In this document: piece after piece, positions 24,483 to 36,800 of the stretch
How the letters are laid out: the number at the start of each line of letters is the position of its first letter
How positions within the stretch are numbered: the first letter of the stretch is position 1
DNA from: Acheta domesticus
Taxonomy: Eukaryota > Arthropoda > Insecta > Orthoptera > Gryllidae
DNA: 64,000 nt
Direction: 5' to 3'
NCBI GenBank assembly: GCA_031308135.1
Contig: JAHLJT010009436.1
Span: forward strand, 215,363,420-215,427,419
Translations under genes and position numbers: made by a program
The notes under the pieces: model-generated
Told to the model about the DNA's origin: nothing
Seen by the model: only the letters and a program-made list of their open reading frames with translations
Database searches by the model: none

Positions 24483-25515
24483 CTCACTGAGCAGTGGGTG
24501 GGTCATTTCTTATTGCCCCTCAGAAAACAGAGACTGTTAAACATCGAGTGAAAGGTTAGGAAGTCATCGCTCCTCTTTCCTCCACTTGCTTTACGACTTC
24601 GGTACAAAAGCCACGGAATAACAAGAGCGTGCGCGCCTTGCCCGTCGGCGCCTCCGGCCCAAGTCGCTCCCGTGCAACATCGAGAAGCTATAAACCACGA
24701 GCGAGAGAGAACGCAATCTGGTAGGTGTATCAATACCCGTTCAAATAAATTCAAAGTCCATCCTCCTGCGCGATTGCATTTCGACGTTTGAAGGGCGCCC
24801 ACCTATTTCAGGTTCCTGCATGAATATTCAACCTGCTTACAAGCGCCTCGGGAGCAAACGAAGACGGGGGCAAGGGGGTGGGGGTCTTTTTTGTACACAG
24901 CGTTTTAAAGAGAAAACCTTCACTCACACTAGAAGATACATGAGCCGCTTTCGAGACTCGAACAGAAAATGAGAGGGAAAGGCGTAGACTGATTTTTATA
25001 GTGAAATTCCAAAACCTAAAATATTGAAGGAAATAACCAATCGTCATTAGGCTTTTTAGAAAAAATATTTCAAGACATTTCGCACGGAAGCTCGTTTGGG
25101 AAACAATGTGTTTTTTAAGTTACATGATTCCTATGGATGTCAATTGGTAAGCGAATGTCAAAATAAGTATCAAAAGTATTAATGAAATGAGGTCCATGAA
25201 AAAAAATATTTATAGTAAAGATAAAAACGAATATTTCCTCGTTAATGTTAAATTATTTTTATTGCCTCGTAATGGCACTGTAAAGATGAGAAAAACTGAT
25301 GAGAGATAAAGAATATTCCAGTCACAACGCATCATTTCAAATGACGAGAAGAATGGTGTAGGAAGTAACGAATGGAAGCGGGGAGCCAACATACGGCAGA
25401 CGGGAACAGCTTCCACAGAGGGAAGAATCTTCTCAAGGCTTTTCGTCCCTGACTGCCTCTCTCGCCTAATATTTTCCACGTAATCAACGTCACATTCTGT
25501 TTGGGTGCTCGTTAA
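24483..25515. other. Non-coding stretch
   Basis: Intronic-looking AT-rich DNA with a G-rich run at about 24868-24885. No gene or element was recognised. Confidence 0.4.
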
Positions 25516-25519
25516 CACC

Positions 25520-26100
25520 ATTTCCCTAAGACAGCGGAGGGAGCGCGAGGAAGGAGTACATCAGAAACGGCGGCTGCGGCAACGAGGACGGCGGCGGCGA
25601 TCGTAGGGGAGAGGGGGCAGAGGAGAAGAATGGCGTTGGGAAAGGAGAACCTCGAGGGTCGTAAAGGCGGAGGCAGATCAGCAAAGACGACGCAAGGACA
25701 GTGACTCAAGGAAACTGGATCAAGAAAACGGAAGGAGAAGAACAAGATGAGGAAGGAGGGGAGGAACCAGAATTCCTCGAGGACAGTGTCGGAGTCAGTG
25801 GGATGGGGGGGATAGGAGGATTAAGATAGTGGAGAAGAGTGAAGTGATAGTTGAAGGTAGTCGGAAGGACTGATAGGGAATAATTTCGAAGAAAACGGAG
25901 ACAGAGAGAGAAAATCAAGGAACAAGGGACTCAAGAAGAATGCAAAGAAGCTGGTGGTGGTGGTGGTGGTGGTGGTGGCGGCGGAGGCATATGGGTATTG
26001 TTGGGTTGTGGTGGTGTGGTTGAGGATGTGATAGCGGATTTGCGCTAGTGGTAATTGTGGTAGAGGTGGTGGTGGTGGTGGTGATGGTTAAGTGGCACTG
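25520..26100 (+). repeat. Purine-rich tract ending in (GGT)n
   Basis: Strong A/G bias from about 25520 to 25930, then (GGT)n at 25951-25980 and again at about 26060-26085. The minus-strand Ser/Leu/Pro frames arise from this bias. Confidence 0.65.
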
Positions 26101-26111
26101 GCAGTGAGACT

Positions 26112-26324
26112 ATGACGGAGAGTCTGGAGGAAACGACGGGAAAGGCCAAGTCCCCGTCCTGGCAGCAGCAGCAGCGAAGGCGTCAGCGCAGGCGACTTGG
26201 ACGGCGGCAACAAGGAGCGCGGTTGCCCCGAAACGAGTCGCCGCTGTCGGAGGAGGAGAGGCGGTCGGAGCCCGCAGTCGGAGGAGCGGGCCCGGTAATG
26301 GACAACCTCATTCCGTCTAGTTAG
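26112..26324 (+). CDS. Unrecognised small ORF, 70 aa, upstream of the Lys-repeat ORF
   Basis: The ATG at 26112 opens a frame to a TAG at 26322-26324. The product has an acidic start (MTESLEETTGK), a short Gln run, an Arg-rich stretch and a Ser/Glu-rich end. It lies in a CpG-dense patch where chance frames are common. No domain is recognised. It is listed because it starts with ATG and ends 182 bp before the more unusual ORF at 26507. It could be an upstream ORF, an exon fragment or chance. Confidence 0.15.
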   Translation: MTESLEETTGKAKSPSWQQQQRRRQRRRLGRRQQGARLPRNESPLSEEERRSEPAVGGAGPVMDNLIPSS

Positions 26325-27500
26325 CGCCGCGACCCGCCCACCATATTTTCACTCGAAGACGACGAACAAGAGAAAAAGAAGTCGGCGGCAGCGTGTTAGA
26401 GCCCACCCAGCCCGCCTTCGTTCTCGGGGGGTAAAACTCTGTGGCATCGGCATTCGTAGGGAGTCAGCCGCACCAGTAAGGAAGAACTCGAGGCAACTGA
26501 CTCAAAATGGCGGGGATCGCGACGAAGATAGCAATAATAGTAGGAAAAGTGGCGGGGAAGGTTACGGCGAAAGGGGCGGCGAAGGTGGCAGGAAAAGTGG
26601 CGGGGAAACTGTCGATGAAGGGTGCAGCAAGGGTGGCGATGAAGGCAACGACAAAGGTGGGGAAAAAAGTGTTGAATAAAGTATCAGCGTTTGCGCTGGC
26701 GGAAAAGGTGATGCCCGAAAAGGAAGACGAGGAACCGGAAGACGAAACGCAAGCGCGTGAAGGAGAGAGTACGAGTGAGGGGAGGCAAGCGGAAGGTGTC
26801 CAGGAGCTGACGGAGGAGGAGGCGGGACGAGAAGAGAGCGCAGACGCGGCAGAAGACGACCCACCGCCGCGACGCCGCCGCCTCTCATAAACATCGCGCT
26901 AACAACCTTCGCCCGGGCGCGGAGTGGCGGCCAGGGAGCCGCCGCGTCCAGGCAGGCCGAGCCCGCAGCAGCCCGCTACCGGCAGCGGGGACCTCCGGGA
27001 GGAAGAGGAACCAGGAGTGTAATTGGCCGCCGAGAGAGCGCGACACCGCCGCCACTTCCGGACGGCTAATTGACTTCCTGCGCGCGCGCGCGCACGAGCG
27101 ACGACGGGCAACGGGCTGCAGCGGCGTCGACGCGCAGACGAGAGAGGCTCGCGGGATTACGACGCCGGCCTCGCTAACGACGGCGGAGGCGTCGCCGGCC
27201 CCGCGGTCGAGCCCCGGCGCCGCCGCAATCACCGCCGGATTAGGGCGACGGCGGCGGTAATTGGGTGGGCCGCCCAGACGCCGCTGGCGCTGCCGCCGAC
27301 GCCGTCGCGGCGACCCGCCTTTCCGGCGCCCGCCCCGCCACCGCAGGAAACCGATGCGGCGCCCCGCCCTTCCCCCCTTCGCCGGAAAGGGAGGGGCGCG
27401 CCTCGGCGCTCGGAGAGGGATCGGGGGACAGGAAGAGGAGGGCCCGCGCCAGGCCGAAAAGTTCGCCCGAGGACCGGCCCGGCTAACTCCTTGGCGGGCG
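26120..27500. promoter_or_regulatory. Largest CpG-dense patch, possible promoter region
   Basis: About 1.4 kb of GC-rich, CG-dense sequence, including a (GC)n-like run at 27080-27098. It contains two small plus-strand ORFs. The length and the abrupt boundaries would suit a CpG-island-like promoter, but no TATA box or mapped start can be shown from sequence. Confidence 0.4.
26507..26890 (+). CDS. Candidate small protein: Lys every fourth residue, then an acidic tail
   Basis: The ATG lies in a strong animal context (TCAAAATGG). The frame gives 127 aa ending at TAA. Residues 14-58 carry Lys, once Arg, at exactly every fourth position (14, 18, 22 up to 58), mostly spaced by Val, Ala and Gly, giving a basic helix-prone segment. 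There is no acidic residue until about position 66. The C-terminal half is Glu/Asp-rich and ends in a Pro run and RRRR. The repeated codons vary mainly at third positions (AAA/AAG, GCG/GCA, GGG/GGA, GTG/GTT), as expected if the protein is constrained. The N-terminus could be an amphipathic membrane or mitochondrial-type segment. A basic block plus an acidic block also recalls peptide precursors. I recognise no family. The alternative is a degenerate 12-bp repeat that happens to be open. Confidence 0.4.
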   Translation: MAGIATKIAIIVGKVAGKVTAKGAAKVAGKVAGKLSMKGAARVAMKATTKVGKKVLNKVSAFALAEKVMPEKEDEEPEDETQAREGESTSEGRQAEGVQELTEEEAGREESADAAEDDPPPRRRRLS

Positions 27501-28645
27501 TTGTTAAAGCGACCCAGCAACGCGATGTGGCGTGCGGACCACCAGTCCAAAGAATGCCGCGGGGTGGAGAATGTGCGGTTGTGTTTCATCAGTGATAGAC
27601 ATGCACACGGAGGTAATACTCGTATTTCCACCTCTCTCTTTCAGAGATTTTTTTGTATACTATTCGCAAAACGTGAATAAATGTGTATATACAAAATAAA
27701 AAAATTATAGACACAATCCTCTTTCCAGTGTCTCTCTAACAAAACTTTCACCCATGAATTGAATACATGAAAAAAGTTTTAAAATATATTTTGACACTTA
27801 TAGTTAATATATTGTTGATAATAAAATACCCTTAACTACGTAGAAACACAATCAGAAATATAACTACACTGAAGAATGTGTCAAGTACAAAATTTGTATT
27901 AATCTACAAGAAGAACGGGATTTAATTCGAGATCTGCCGTGGCATAAATTGAATTCAATGTATTATGAATAACACACTTTCTTACGCAGATTTCGTTAAA
28001 GCAGAAGGAACACGCACTCAACTCCAGAATTTAAACCACCAACCCGCGCGGAGTGTCCTTCAGAGCGCCCAAGCCTTCGACGCGCACTCATCACACGAGT
28101 TGCACGAACTGACCTCGGCCCCGCGAGGGCGGCATCTCGAAGAGGAGGGGTCTTCAACCCTAGGGTTCCCTGGAACGTTGACAGGGGTTCCACAAGTGAT
28201 CATTATTTGCTCAGCCGAAACACACGGAAAATGGTAATCATCTAAACAAGGAATTTTCACATAGGAACTATCGTATAAGTTTAATATAAATTGGATATAA
28301 ATTAATATAAATTGGATGTAAAAAGGCAGTTGATTGTATAAACATGTAATATTCATCAAACAATTTTTTAAAAAATATAATGATAATCATACACAAAAAT
28401 AAGGACTTTTTTTTAATTTTTAGGTTTCTGAGTGTAGGATGTTTTAGGAACATCTGAGTGTAAAATTATTAATATTATGTGACAATTTCTCTATTCTATA
28501 TTTTTTACTATTTAGATAACTTTGGGAATTTGAATAGGAAAAGAGCACCGATAAACTATGTACTTTATCTGCCACTTTAACATAAGGTTCCTTCAAGGAA
28601 ACCCTGAGCTCGAACGGTTCCCATAGATGTAAAAGGTCAGCCAAC
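27501..28645. other. AT-rich non-coding stretch
   Basis: Low-GC DNA. A short duplicated word (AATATAAATTGGAT) occurs at about 28282-28318. No gene or RNA was recognised. Confidence 0.4.
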
Positions 28646-28649
28646 GATC

Positions 28650-28860
28650 AAGCTAGCCGGACACGGCGGGACGCGACGGGGCGACGGGCAATGGCGTCGT
28701 TGAGAATGCGGCGGAAAGCGCGGAGGCAGCACTTCCCACGCCAGTGCGGAGCCCTGCGATCGAGGGCTGCGACGGACGGCCGGGCGGTGCGCCAGGGCAC
28801 CCCGGCGCCCCGGGCTCGACTCCCGACTCCGCCCCCCTCCCCTCCCAGCCCGAGCCGACC
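28650..28860. other. CpG-dense patch
   Basis: About 210 bp of CG-rich DNA with sharp edges. No exon is supported. Confidence 0.45.
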
Positions 28861-30020
28861 TATGACAACATTCATTTCTTTCTTGTTTACAGAGATCATA
28901 TACATCGGAATTTCTTAGAATTACTAAACATCGATAACCAGCTGTGATGTTAGCAATGCTGGATTTATAAATTATGTCTAGTTCTACATATCACTTTTTA
29001 TGTGTGGCATGTTCATTTTGTTTTCATTTTTTTTAATTATTACAATCGAAGTACGTGTGAACATACAACAAATAAAAATCTAACACTATACTAGAAAATA
29101 CGTGAAAAATGTCAGAACCAACGAGTATATTTCAATTAACAATTGTAAAATTACATACAAAAAACCACTTAACTAGCCCAGAAAACAGTTTAAAGGCAAT
29201 ATTTCCTATTCTCTCCGATGGACGGGATCAATTGATAGAAGGGTAAGAATCAGCTTTACTATGGCCCTACTTCCAGCCTAGGCCTGACATTTGCGTGTAG
29301 ACAGTTCTCCCGACGTTTTCTTGAGGATAAGGGATGGGCCGTGCCGCGCGGGTGTGGGGGTTTGCCGTACGGTTAGACGTGAAGAGGAAGACGTTAGGAT
29401 GTGGAAGACTGCATCACATGCAATACATCGGCAGTTTCCTAAAAAATACATCGATATCCGTCGAAAACAGCGGAAAACTGCAGGAAAGTCCTAGCACAGA
29501 CTGCATATAGACTTCTCACACAGGCTGCGGCAACGTTCCACCCAACTACTTAATTGGAATCGAACATACGCAACGGTTGGAACTGCGACCCTAGGCTTCT
29601 CGGTCTACAAATATTGAAACAGGAACTTGAAAGAACATTTCTTCGGAGCCAAAAACTACTCTGCAGTGATATTACATTCAAATTAATTTCATCATAAAAT
29701 TTTATTCGTATTTTTACTATAATTAGTTTCTGTGACCTCCCACATCAGTACATTCACTCACCAAAACTTCTACAATTTTTCCTTTCGTTGTTTCTCTTAC
29801 CCCACACTCCGATCTCGTCTCTAAGCGACAGCGTCCTAATGAGCTTTCGTAGCGACGGCGGTCGAAGTAGATACGCCCTCGAGCATCGAAGCCGACACTC
29901 TAAGTGGAAGTCTCAGCAATGTTCGAGACCTGATTAAACGTGCTATAGCCAGAACGCAGCCTTTGCACCCCCTCATTCAAATCCATGCCTTCTCTCGATC
30001 TCTTCCGTCTACCCAGACGG
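28861..30020. other. Non-coding stretch
   Basis: AT-rich to about 29780, then mixed. A minus-strand donor-like GGGTAAGAG at about 29800 has no clear acceptor. Minus-strand frames continue into the neighbouring minisatellite. Confidence 0.35.
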
Positions 30021-30024
30021 ACAT

Positions 30025-30370
30025 CATCGTCCCCCTCGCCCACCATCGTCCCCCCTCGCCCACCATCGTCCCCCTCGCCCACCATCGTCCCCCTCGCCCA
30101 TCATCGTCCCCCTCGCCCATCATCGTCCCCCTCGCCCACCATCGTCCCCCTCGCCCACCATCGTCCCCCTCGCCCACCATCGTCCCCCTCGCCCATCATC
30201 GCCCCCTCGCCCATCATCGTCCCCCTCGCCCATCATCGTCCCCCTCGCCCATCATCGTCCCCCTCGCCCACCATCGTCCCCCTCGTCCATCATCGTCCCC
30301 CTCGCCCACCATCGTCCCCCTCGCCCATCATCCCTCCTCACCCATCATCGTCCCCCTCGCCCATCATTGT
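30025..30370 (+). repeat. 19-bp minisatellite (CATCGTCCCCCTCGCCCAC)n
   Basis: About eighteen 19-bp units. The last base alternates between C and T (CCCAC/CCCAT), and a few units are a base shorter. The plus strand is pyrimidine-rich. The period of 19 lets every frame cycle through the same 19-residue peptide, so the Pro/Ser/His frames are artefacts. Confidence 0.93.
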
Positions 30371-32145
30371 CTCCCCAGACCCATCGTCCTTCAGTAAACG
30401 TCTTCCTTGCGACCGTCGCTCTGCTCTAAGCGGAATTACTCGCATTATCGTCGAAATCGCCACATCGCTTCCTTCGCTTCTCACCATCTTCGATACTCCA
30501 TCTGCTTCGTAGTTTGCCCCTGATCTCATCGAGTTCTCTGGATCGGTCGTCCTCGTCCATGGGGTTGGGCACTCCACCTCTTGCTACGTCTTCTTCTCTT
30601 CCGCAACACCTCAGTCCTCCCCGTCACCTGCCGCAGCGCGTCCAACTTCTCTCTTCGCGGCGCCGTGCAGCGTGGCGGAGCGTCGAGCCCCGAGTAAGCT
30701 GCATTTAAGTCTCGCCTGAAAGGTTTGGAATCTTCAGAGTAAAGTGAGGTTACGTGGCTCAACGACTTGCGAGTTTGTAATAAAGGGGAATATCACGGAA
30801 AGAATATGCTGAGCGATGGAGGATTTTGGTCCACCTATTATTTTTAAGGCCTGTCAACCTGGATTCATGTAGCTACTTCTTAAAGGCGTTCTTTCGAGTA
30901 AACTCTGAAAACATTTCGGAGACAATATTATGACGCCAGGGTTTCAAATAGCCTAAATATTGCTAAGCAAATGTTTTGTCATAAAGTACTATTTGTATTT
31001 AAATGTTATTCAATTGATTTTGGTGTCATATATATCATTTCAATCGTGTCAGCTTGATTTCATAGAATTTTTTTTCTGCGTTAACATTACTTTCATGCGT
31101 TACACATTAAAGTTTACAACGCAAGAATATTCTAAGCGTATTTCCGTGCAAATTCATTTTAAGAGGTGTATACGTGTCACACGGTAAACAAAGGGCATCA
31201 AGGATTTGATATAAATAAATTAATCAACTATATTTCATGATTCAGAAGAATCTTTTCTTTTCAGACTGCTGAAGAAAATGTTTTCATGCTCTTGATAAAA
31301 ATATGTTCACGCCTTTAAATCATATATTTAAAAGAATACACGTTAATAAATACAAGTATATTAATTTATTGCTAGGTACGTTATTCTAATCTCAAAATTA
31401 CAAGTAAATTTCCACATTTCGTTCCCGTCATGCGTACGAAATCAACATGATCCTCGCAGAGAGACCCGTTCACCGACGATACAGTGGATGCCGGAGGGTG
31501 TTGCACAGCTACGCACAATGCGATTAATTAAGGGCTTCCTGGGAGCGCACAAAGGCACCGCGTGGCGGAGTTGGCTGCAGTCAGCTCCGAGAGATGCGCT
31601 TCTGGAGCGACGAAAGCATCATGGGAATCCGCACGCGACAGCGAACTCCTTCGAGGGTCTGAACTCGCGCACCCCGGCCCCACATGGCTAACGATCACAG
31701 AGCCACGTTCCTCCAGCTGAGGCGCCTCCATGAGGCGCTCGATGCGCCCGAGGCTTTGGCACGTGTCAACTTCAAAACGACAGCTCGCCGATTTCGCCAC
31801 ACTATTTCTGAAGCGGTTTGGATAGATCACACTCCCACTACTCCTCTCAATCCACGGAAGTTTTTCTCAAAGAAACTATAATAATATCGTGTAATAATAA
31901 AACATTAGGTCGAAACAAATTTTAATGAGAGGGAAAATGTACTCTCTCCCATAATCGCACATTATGAGTTCAGAAGGAATTATCGCTCCAAAATAATTAT
32001 TGTAGTTGTTGTTAAATTAAAAGTTAAAGAATAACTAATGGTGAAAGCAAACCAATAATTATTATTTCAAACTAACGATGTGCAGAGAAAGTTCTTCAAA
32101 GAACTGAAATTCTGAAATGACTACTTCGAAAAACTATCCAATGAC
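30371..32145. other. Non-coding stretch after the 19-bp array
   Basis: Moderate GC to about 30770 and again at about 31480-31850, otherwise AT-rich. Fragmented Arg-rich minus-strand frames beside the array and 60-100-codon frames at 31488-31881 match nothing I recognise. Confidence 0.35.
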
Positions 32146-32148
32146 GAA

Positions 32149-32266
32149 TAACTATATGAACTCTGAAGTACAAAAATAATACTTGTTCCTTCATTAATAC
32201 AGACTAATAACTATATGAACTCTAAAATACAAAAATAATACTTGTTCCTTCATTCATACAGAGCTA
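32149..32266 (+). repeat. 59-bp tandem duplication
   Basis: Two adjacent copies (32149-32207 and 32208-32266) begin TAACTATATGAACTCT and share TACTTGTTCCTTCATT. They differ at only a few positions, so the duplication is recent. Confidence 0.9.
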
Positions 32267-32459
32267 AATTTTTTCAAAAGAAGAAATCCAATCACGCAAT
32301 ATTTAATTTCCAGAGCAACACCTCAAATTAATGCTCCACTCAGGGAATGAATATTCATGAAAATATAAAATAAAAAAAAGAAGGGAAGATAAATGGGAAT
32401 ATTCCGAATTTCCTTTTAGGAGTTTTCCAGTATTCAGGCGTTCCGTAGGTAATTCAATA

Positions 32460-32565
32460 ACCGACAAACACGGAGGGGCCTTCTGCCGCCAGCAGTGCCG
32501 AGAGGCGTCCGCGGGCGAAAGAAAAACGCACAAAGACGAAAGCGAAAGGGTTGCTCCGCCGCCGC

Positions 32566-32598
<33 letters not shown>

Positions 32599-33400
32599 GT
32601 CTCGAAAACGCGTTCGAGCGCAACGGCCTTTTCCGTTGGCCGAGCGCCCCGCCGATCCGCCAGCGCCGACCGGGTTAACGCGATTCCGCGAAGCAACTCC
32701 GCGCTCGCGGAGTGGATTAGGGGGAGTCCGACGGCCTCTGACGGGCCAAATTTTATTTTTACATACGGCGCATCGGGAACCGGAGGGAGGAGGGGCCGGG
32801 TTAAGCAGCAGAGAAGCTCGGCGGCGGCGGCGGCGGCGCGGGTAAGGCAAAGCTCTTAAAACGAATTTGCGAATGTTCCGGTAATCGATTGAAGACCTCT
32901 GCAGCCGGCGGCGGCGGCGCGCAGGCGTTGGTCCGCGCTGGCAACGCGCTCCTCTGGCCCTCCTTTCCTCCCGCGCGCCCTCCCGCCCTCCGTCGCGTAA
33001 TCGACTAATCTCGTTACGCGCCCCGACGTCGCGATTCACGGACGCGCGCGCCCGCGCCCGCGCCGCGCTCGCACACGTGCGCAGACACGTGTCCGCGCGG
33101 CGGCTAATCCCCGCTAATGGCCGGCGCAGGGGGTGGGAAGGAGGGGAAGGAGTGGGAGGAGAGGGGAGGGGCAGGGGAGGGAGGCGTCCGGTCTGGCGGA
33201 CGCGCGACGACCGGCCGGCCGGCGAATCGCCGCCTCTTTGCAGCGGCGCAATCAGTTAAAGTAACGACCGGCTGGGTGCTGGGTGGCTGGTCGGGAGGAG
33301 AGCAAGCGGCGTTACCCAGGCGCGGACGCAGGCGGTCAGCGCAGACACGGCCGCCTGGCTTCCAGGCGAACGTTCAGGCTCTCGGGGAGACAAAGATTTT
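32460..33400. other. CpG-dense patch
   Basis: About 940 bp, CG-rich, with a (CCG)n-like run at 32550-32600 and a purine-rich run at 33130-33185. It ends about 240 bp from the 3' end of the LINE. No exon is supported. Confidence 0.5.
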
Positions 33401-33625
33401 CATTTGGGGCTCGGGAAGAGGATTACTTGACCGTTTTTATGATCGCTCTACACCGGGTGTAAAATTAAGTGTAATTACACTGATACTGAAAATGAATACG
33501 AAGTACCATTACTGAAAATTATAATAAAAGTTACTCAGAATAAATATTATATACAGCCCATGTGATCAATTAAATACGTTTAAAAGTTTTTATTTTGAAT
33601 TTTTAAAATTAATACGGTATCAAAT

Positions 33626-33636
33626 TTTAAATTCGA
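33626..33636. repeat. Target-site duplication, copy at the LINE 3' end
   Basis: TTTAAATTCGA, identical to 39414-39424. The base before and the base after each copy differ, so the duplication is exactly 11 bp. Confidence 0.88.
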
Positions 33637-33872
33637 TTGATTGATTGATTGATTAGGTTTATAGGGCGCTTCAACTGCTAAGGTCATTGGCGCCCATGTC
33701 AAAGTTTTCTAAAAACAAATATATTAAACTTCTAATAAAAGTGTAATTGGTGCACTTGCTTAGTAATTTAAAAGAACATGTATACCTTAAACAAGAACAT
33801 TACAATTATATTTAAAATAATTAAGCTGGCAGAATAAAACAGAATTTGGGGCCAGTAAAACATGTCCCTATG
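33637..33872 (-). other. LINE 3' UTR and recognition tail
   Basis: The last 60 bp or so read, on the minus strand, ATGACCTTAGCAGTTGAAGC, then GCCCTATAAACC and TAATCAATCAATC repeats. The same block, with a few changes, ends the SINE at 57512-58040. In such elements the 3' end is the usual binding site of the encoded reverse transcriptase. Confidence 0.85.
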
Positions 33873-36800
33873 TCATATAAAATTGTATATTCCGCATTCT
33901 CTCAAAAAACAAAAAAGCTTTGAGAGCGCGGAATCGTCATCTCCGAGCACCTCTCGTAGAGATTTGCCCAGAGCATGTCTACGTCGGCTGCCATCAAATC
34001 TCAAACAATGCAGGAGGACGTGTTCCACAGAGAGAGCCGCCCTGCACGAGTCACAGGTAGGAGGAGATTCTCCTCGAATGAGGAAACTGTGGGAGAAGTG
34101 ACAGTGTCCGATACGCAGACGGGTTAAAATAACTTCCTCGCGCCTAGAAGGTCGGGATGAGGAGCGCCAGGGATTAACAGTATCCTTTATTACGCTTAGT
34201 TTAAAGGTGGTATTGTGCCACTCTGTTTGCCACGCTCTAAAGATCAGTCGTTTTAAAGAAGCTTTAACATCGGACGATGGTACGAAAGGAATGTCAACAT
34301 GAGTATTCTCCGTTGCCGATTTTGCCGCCTGGTCAGCCAACTCGTTCCCTACGATTCCCACATGGCCTGGGACCCAACTCAGTATTAGATCGTAGTGGCG
34401 AGACAGAAGGCGATGAATGATGTTTTGAATAGATTCCGTCAGGTAGTCTGAGGAAGAACGGGAGACAGCTTGTAACGAGCTAAGAGAATCGGAACAAAGA
34501 ACTACTTGACGTAAGGTCGTTGACTCGATGTATTTTAGGGCTTCAAGAATTGCATACATTTCAGCAGTGAAGGTACTGCACTGAGAATGTAGCCGATATG
34601 ATTTTGTGACCTTGATACAATAAAAACTACAAGCCACCGCATCATTGCACGATGAGCCGTCTGTATATAAGAATACATGATCTGGGTAGGCTGCCCTCAT
34701 TTCCTGAAAATGTATCTGGTAAGCAAGAGGACTAGTCGTTTGTTTAGGCAGGTTGGATAGTCGGAAATCAATATTCGGGCGGAGGAGTTTCCATGGAGGA
34801 ATGGAGTGACTTGGGGGTTTCATGGGTGTCGGAAGATCAACATTAAGGTCCCGCAGAAGATTTTGCAATCTAATACCTGGAGGCTGAGGCAGCGATGTTC
34901 GAAGAATATATGATGTTTCATATTCAGGATGGATAATTATTTGGCGGCAAGGATGATTAGGGAGTCCTGATACTTTAGCTCCGTAAGATGCTAATAAAAT
35001 ATCCCGCCTTCGTTTTAAGGAAGGCTCGCCAGCCTCGGATAGAAGGCACTCAATTCGGCTGGTGCGGTATGCGCCTGTTGCTAGACGGATACCCGCGTGG
35101 TGTATACTATTGATGGGTCGCAGAGTGGAGGGAGCTGCTGAGCCATACACTTCACTACCGTAGTCCAAAACTGAGCGGATGAGTGATCTATACAGACGTA
35201 AAAGGGTAGTGCGGTCGGCACCCCATGATGTACCATTCAGCATTCGGAGAAGATTAAGGGGAGAGACACATCTGGTTTGTAGTCCACGGATGTGAGCGCG
35301 CCAGGTGAGAGACTTGTCAAATGTAAGCCCTAGGAACCTGGCAGATTCTGCAAATGGAAGCGGGTTTCCTGCCAAGTGAAGGACTGGATTACTATGCAAA
35401 TGGTATATCCTACAGAAATGCAAACCGATACATTTAGTAGAAGAGAATTTAAAGCCCGTTGACGTACTCCATTCGTGGAGCTTGTTGAGCACCATTTGGA
35501 GTTGCCTCTGGATCACGCTGATGCTGCTGGAGGAACAGAAGATGGCAAAGTCATCCACAAATAACGATGCCTTAACAGGTTCTCGTACAGTCGACGCTAT
35601 ACCATTGATGGCGATGGCAAACAGAGTGACACTCAGCACTGATCCTTGAGGGATACCATTTTCAAGGGGGTGACTACGAGAAAGTCTATCACCCACACGA
35701 ACACGGAAGGATCTATTCAATAAGAAGTTTTGGAGGAATAGCGGAAGCTTCCCCTTAAATCCCCAAGAGTGCAGGGTTTGCAGAATGCCGTACCTCCAGG
35801 TGGTGTCGTAGGCCTTTTCTATATCAAATAATATAGCCACGAGATGTTGTTTCAAGACGAACGATGTAGAGATAGCTGTTGCCAGCGAAACGAGGTGGTC
35901 CAAGGTAGATCGGTTTCGTCTAAACCCGCTTTGGATTGGCGTCAACAGATTTTTATGCTCCAAGGTCCAGGCTAGACGCTGATTCACCATGCGTTCCAGC
36001 ACTTTGCTTACACAGCTTGTGAGGGAAATAGGTCGATAACTTGATGGCAGTGATCGATCTTTCCCCACTTTGGGAACTGGGACGATGATAGCTTCTCGCC
36101 ACATGGTAGGGATAGTATGCTCTTCCCAGATACGGTTAAAGAGCCGGAGAAGAAATTCCATGGCAGTTTCGGGAAGATGCTGCAACATTAAGTTGTGGAT
36201 TTCGTCTGGACCTGGAGTGGTTCTTTTGGCAAGCTTCAGAGCAGAACGCATTTCATGCATAGAGAAAGGGGTATTATAATCCTCATGTGCTCTGCTCGAA
36301 AAATCCAAAGCGCGATTTTCCATTCTTTCTTTAAACGAAAGGAAGTTTGGAGAGTAGTTTGCCGAACTCGACATCTTTTCATAGTGAGTGGCAAGTTCCT
36401 CTACAACGGCGTCTCGATCTGTGATTATCTGACCATTTTTTCTAAGGCCTGGCACTGAGTATGAGGAAGGGTACCCTTTAATTAGACGCACCTTCCTCCA
36501 TACTAGACGTGGTGGCGTGTGGCAATTCAAGGAGGACACGTATGCCTTCCATGATGCATTCTTGCTTTCTAATATGGTTCTCCTCGCCTTAGCTCTGCAC
36601 CTCTTGTAATCAATAAGGTTATCCGCGGTTGGATAATGTTTAAGTCGAGCCAACGCTTTCTTCCGAGCACCGACAGCCCTTGAGCAATCCAAGTTCCACC
36701 ACGGTACAAAGGGGTGTCGCGAATTACCGGTCGACTTGGGGATTGCAGTGCCCGCAGCTTGCAATATTGCAGTGTTAAAATGAGCAGCCATATCCTCCAC

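Noticed and set aside
29963..30512. Plus-strand Pro/Ser/His frames of 144-175 codons
   Set aside because: Direct translations of the 19-bp array. The same peptide appears in two frames.
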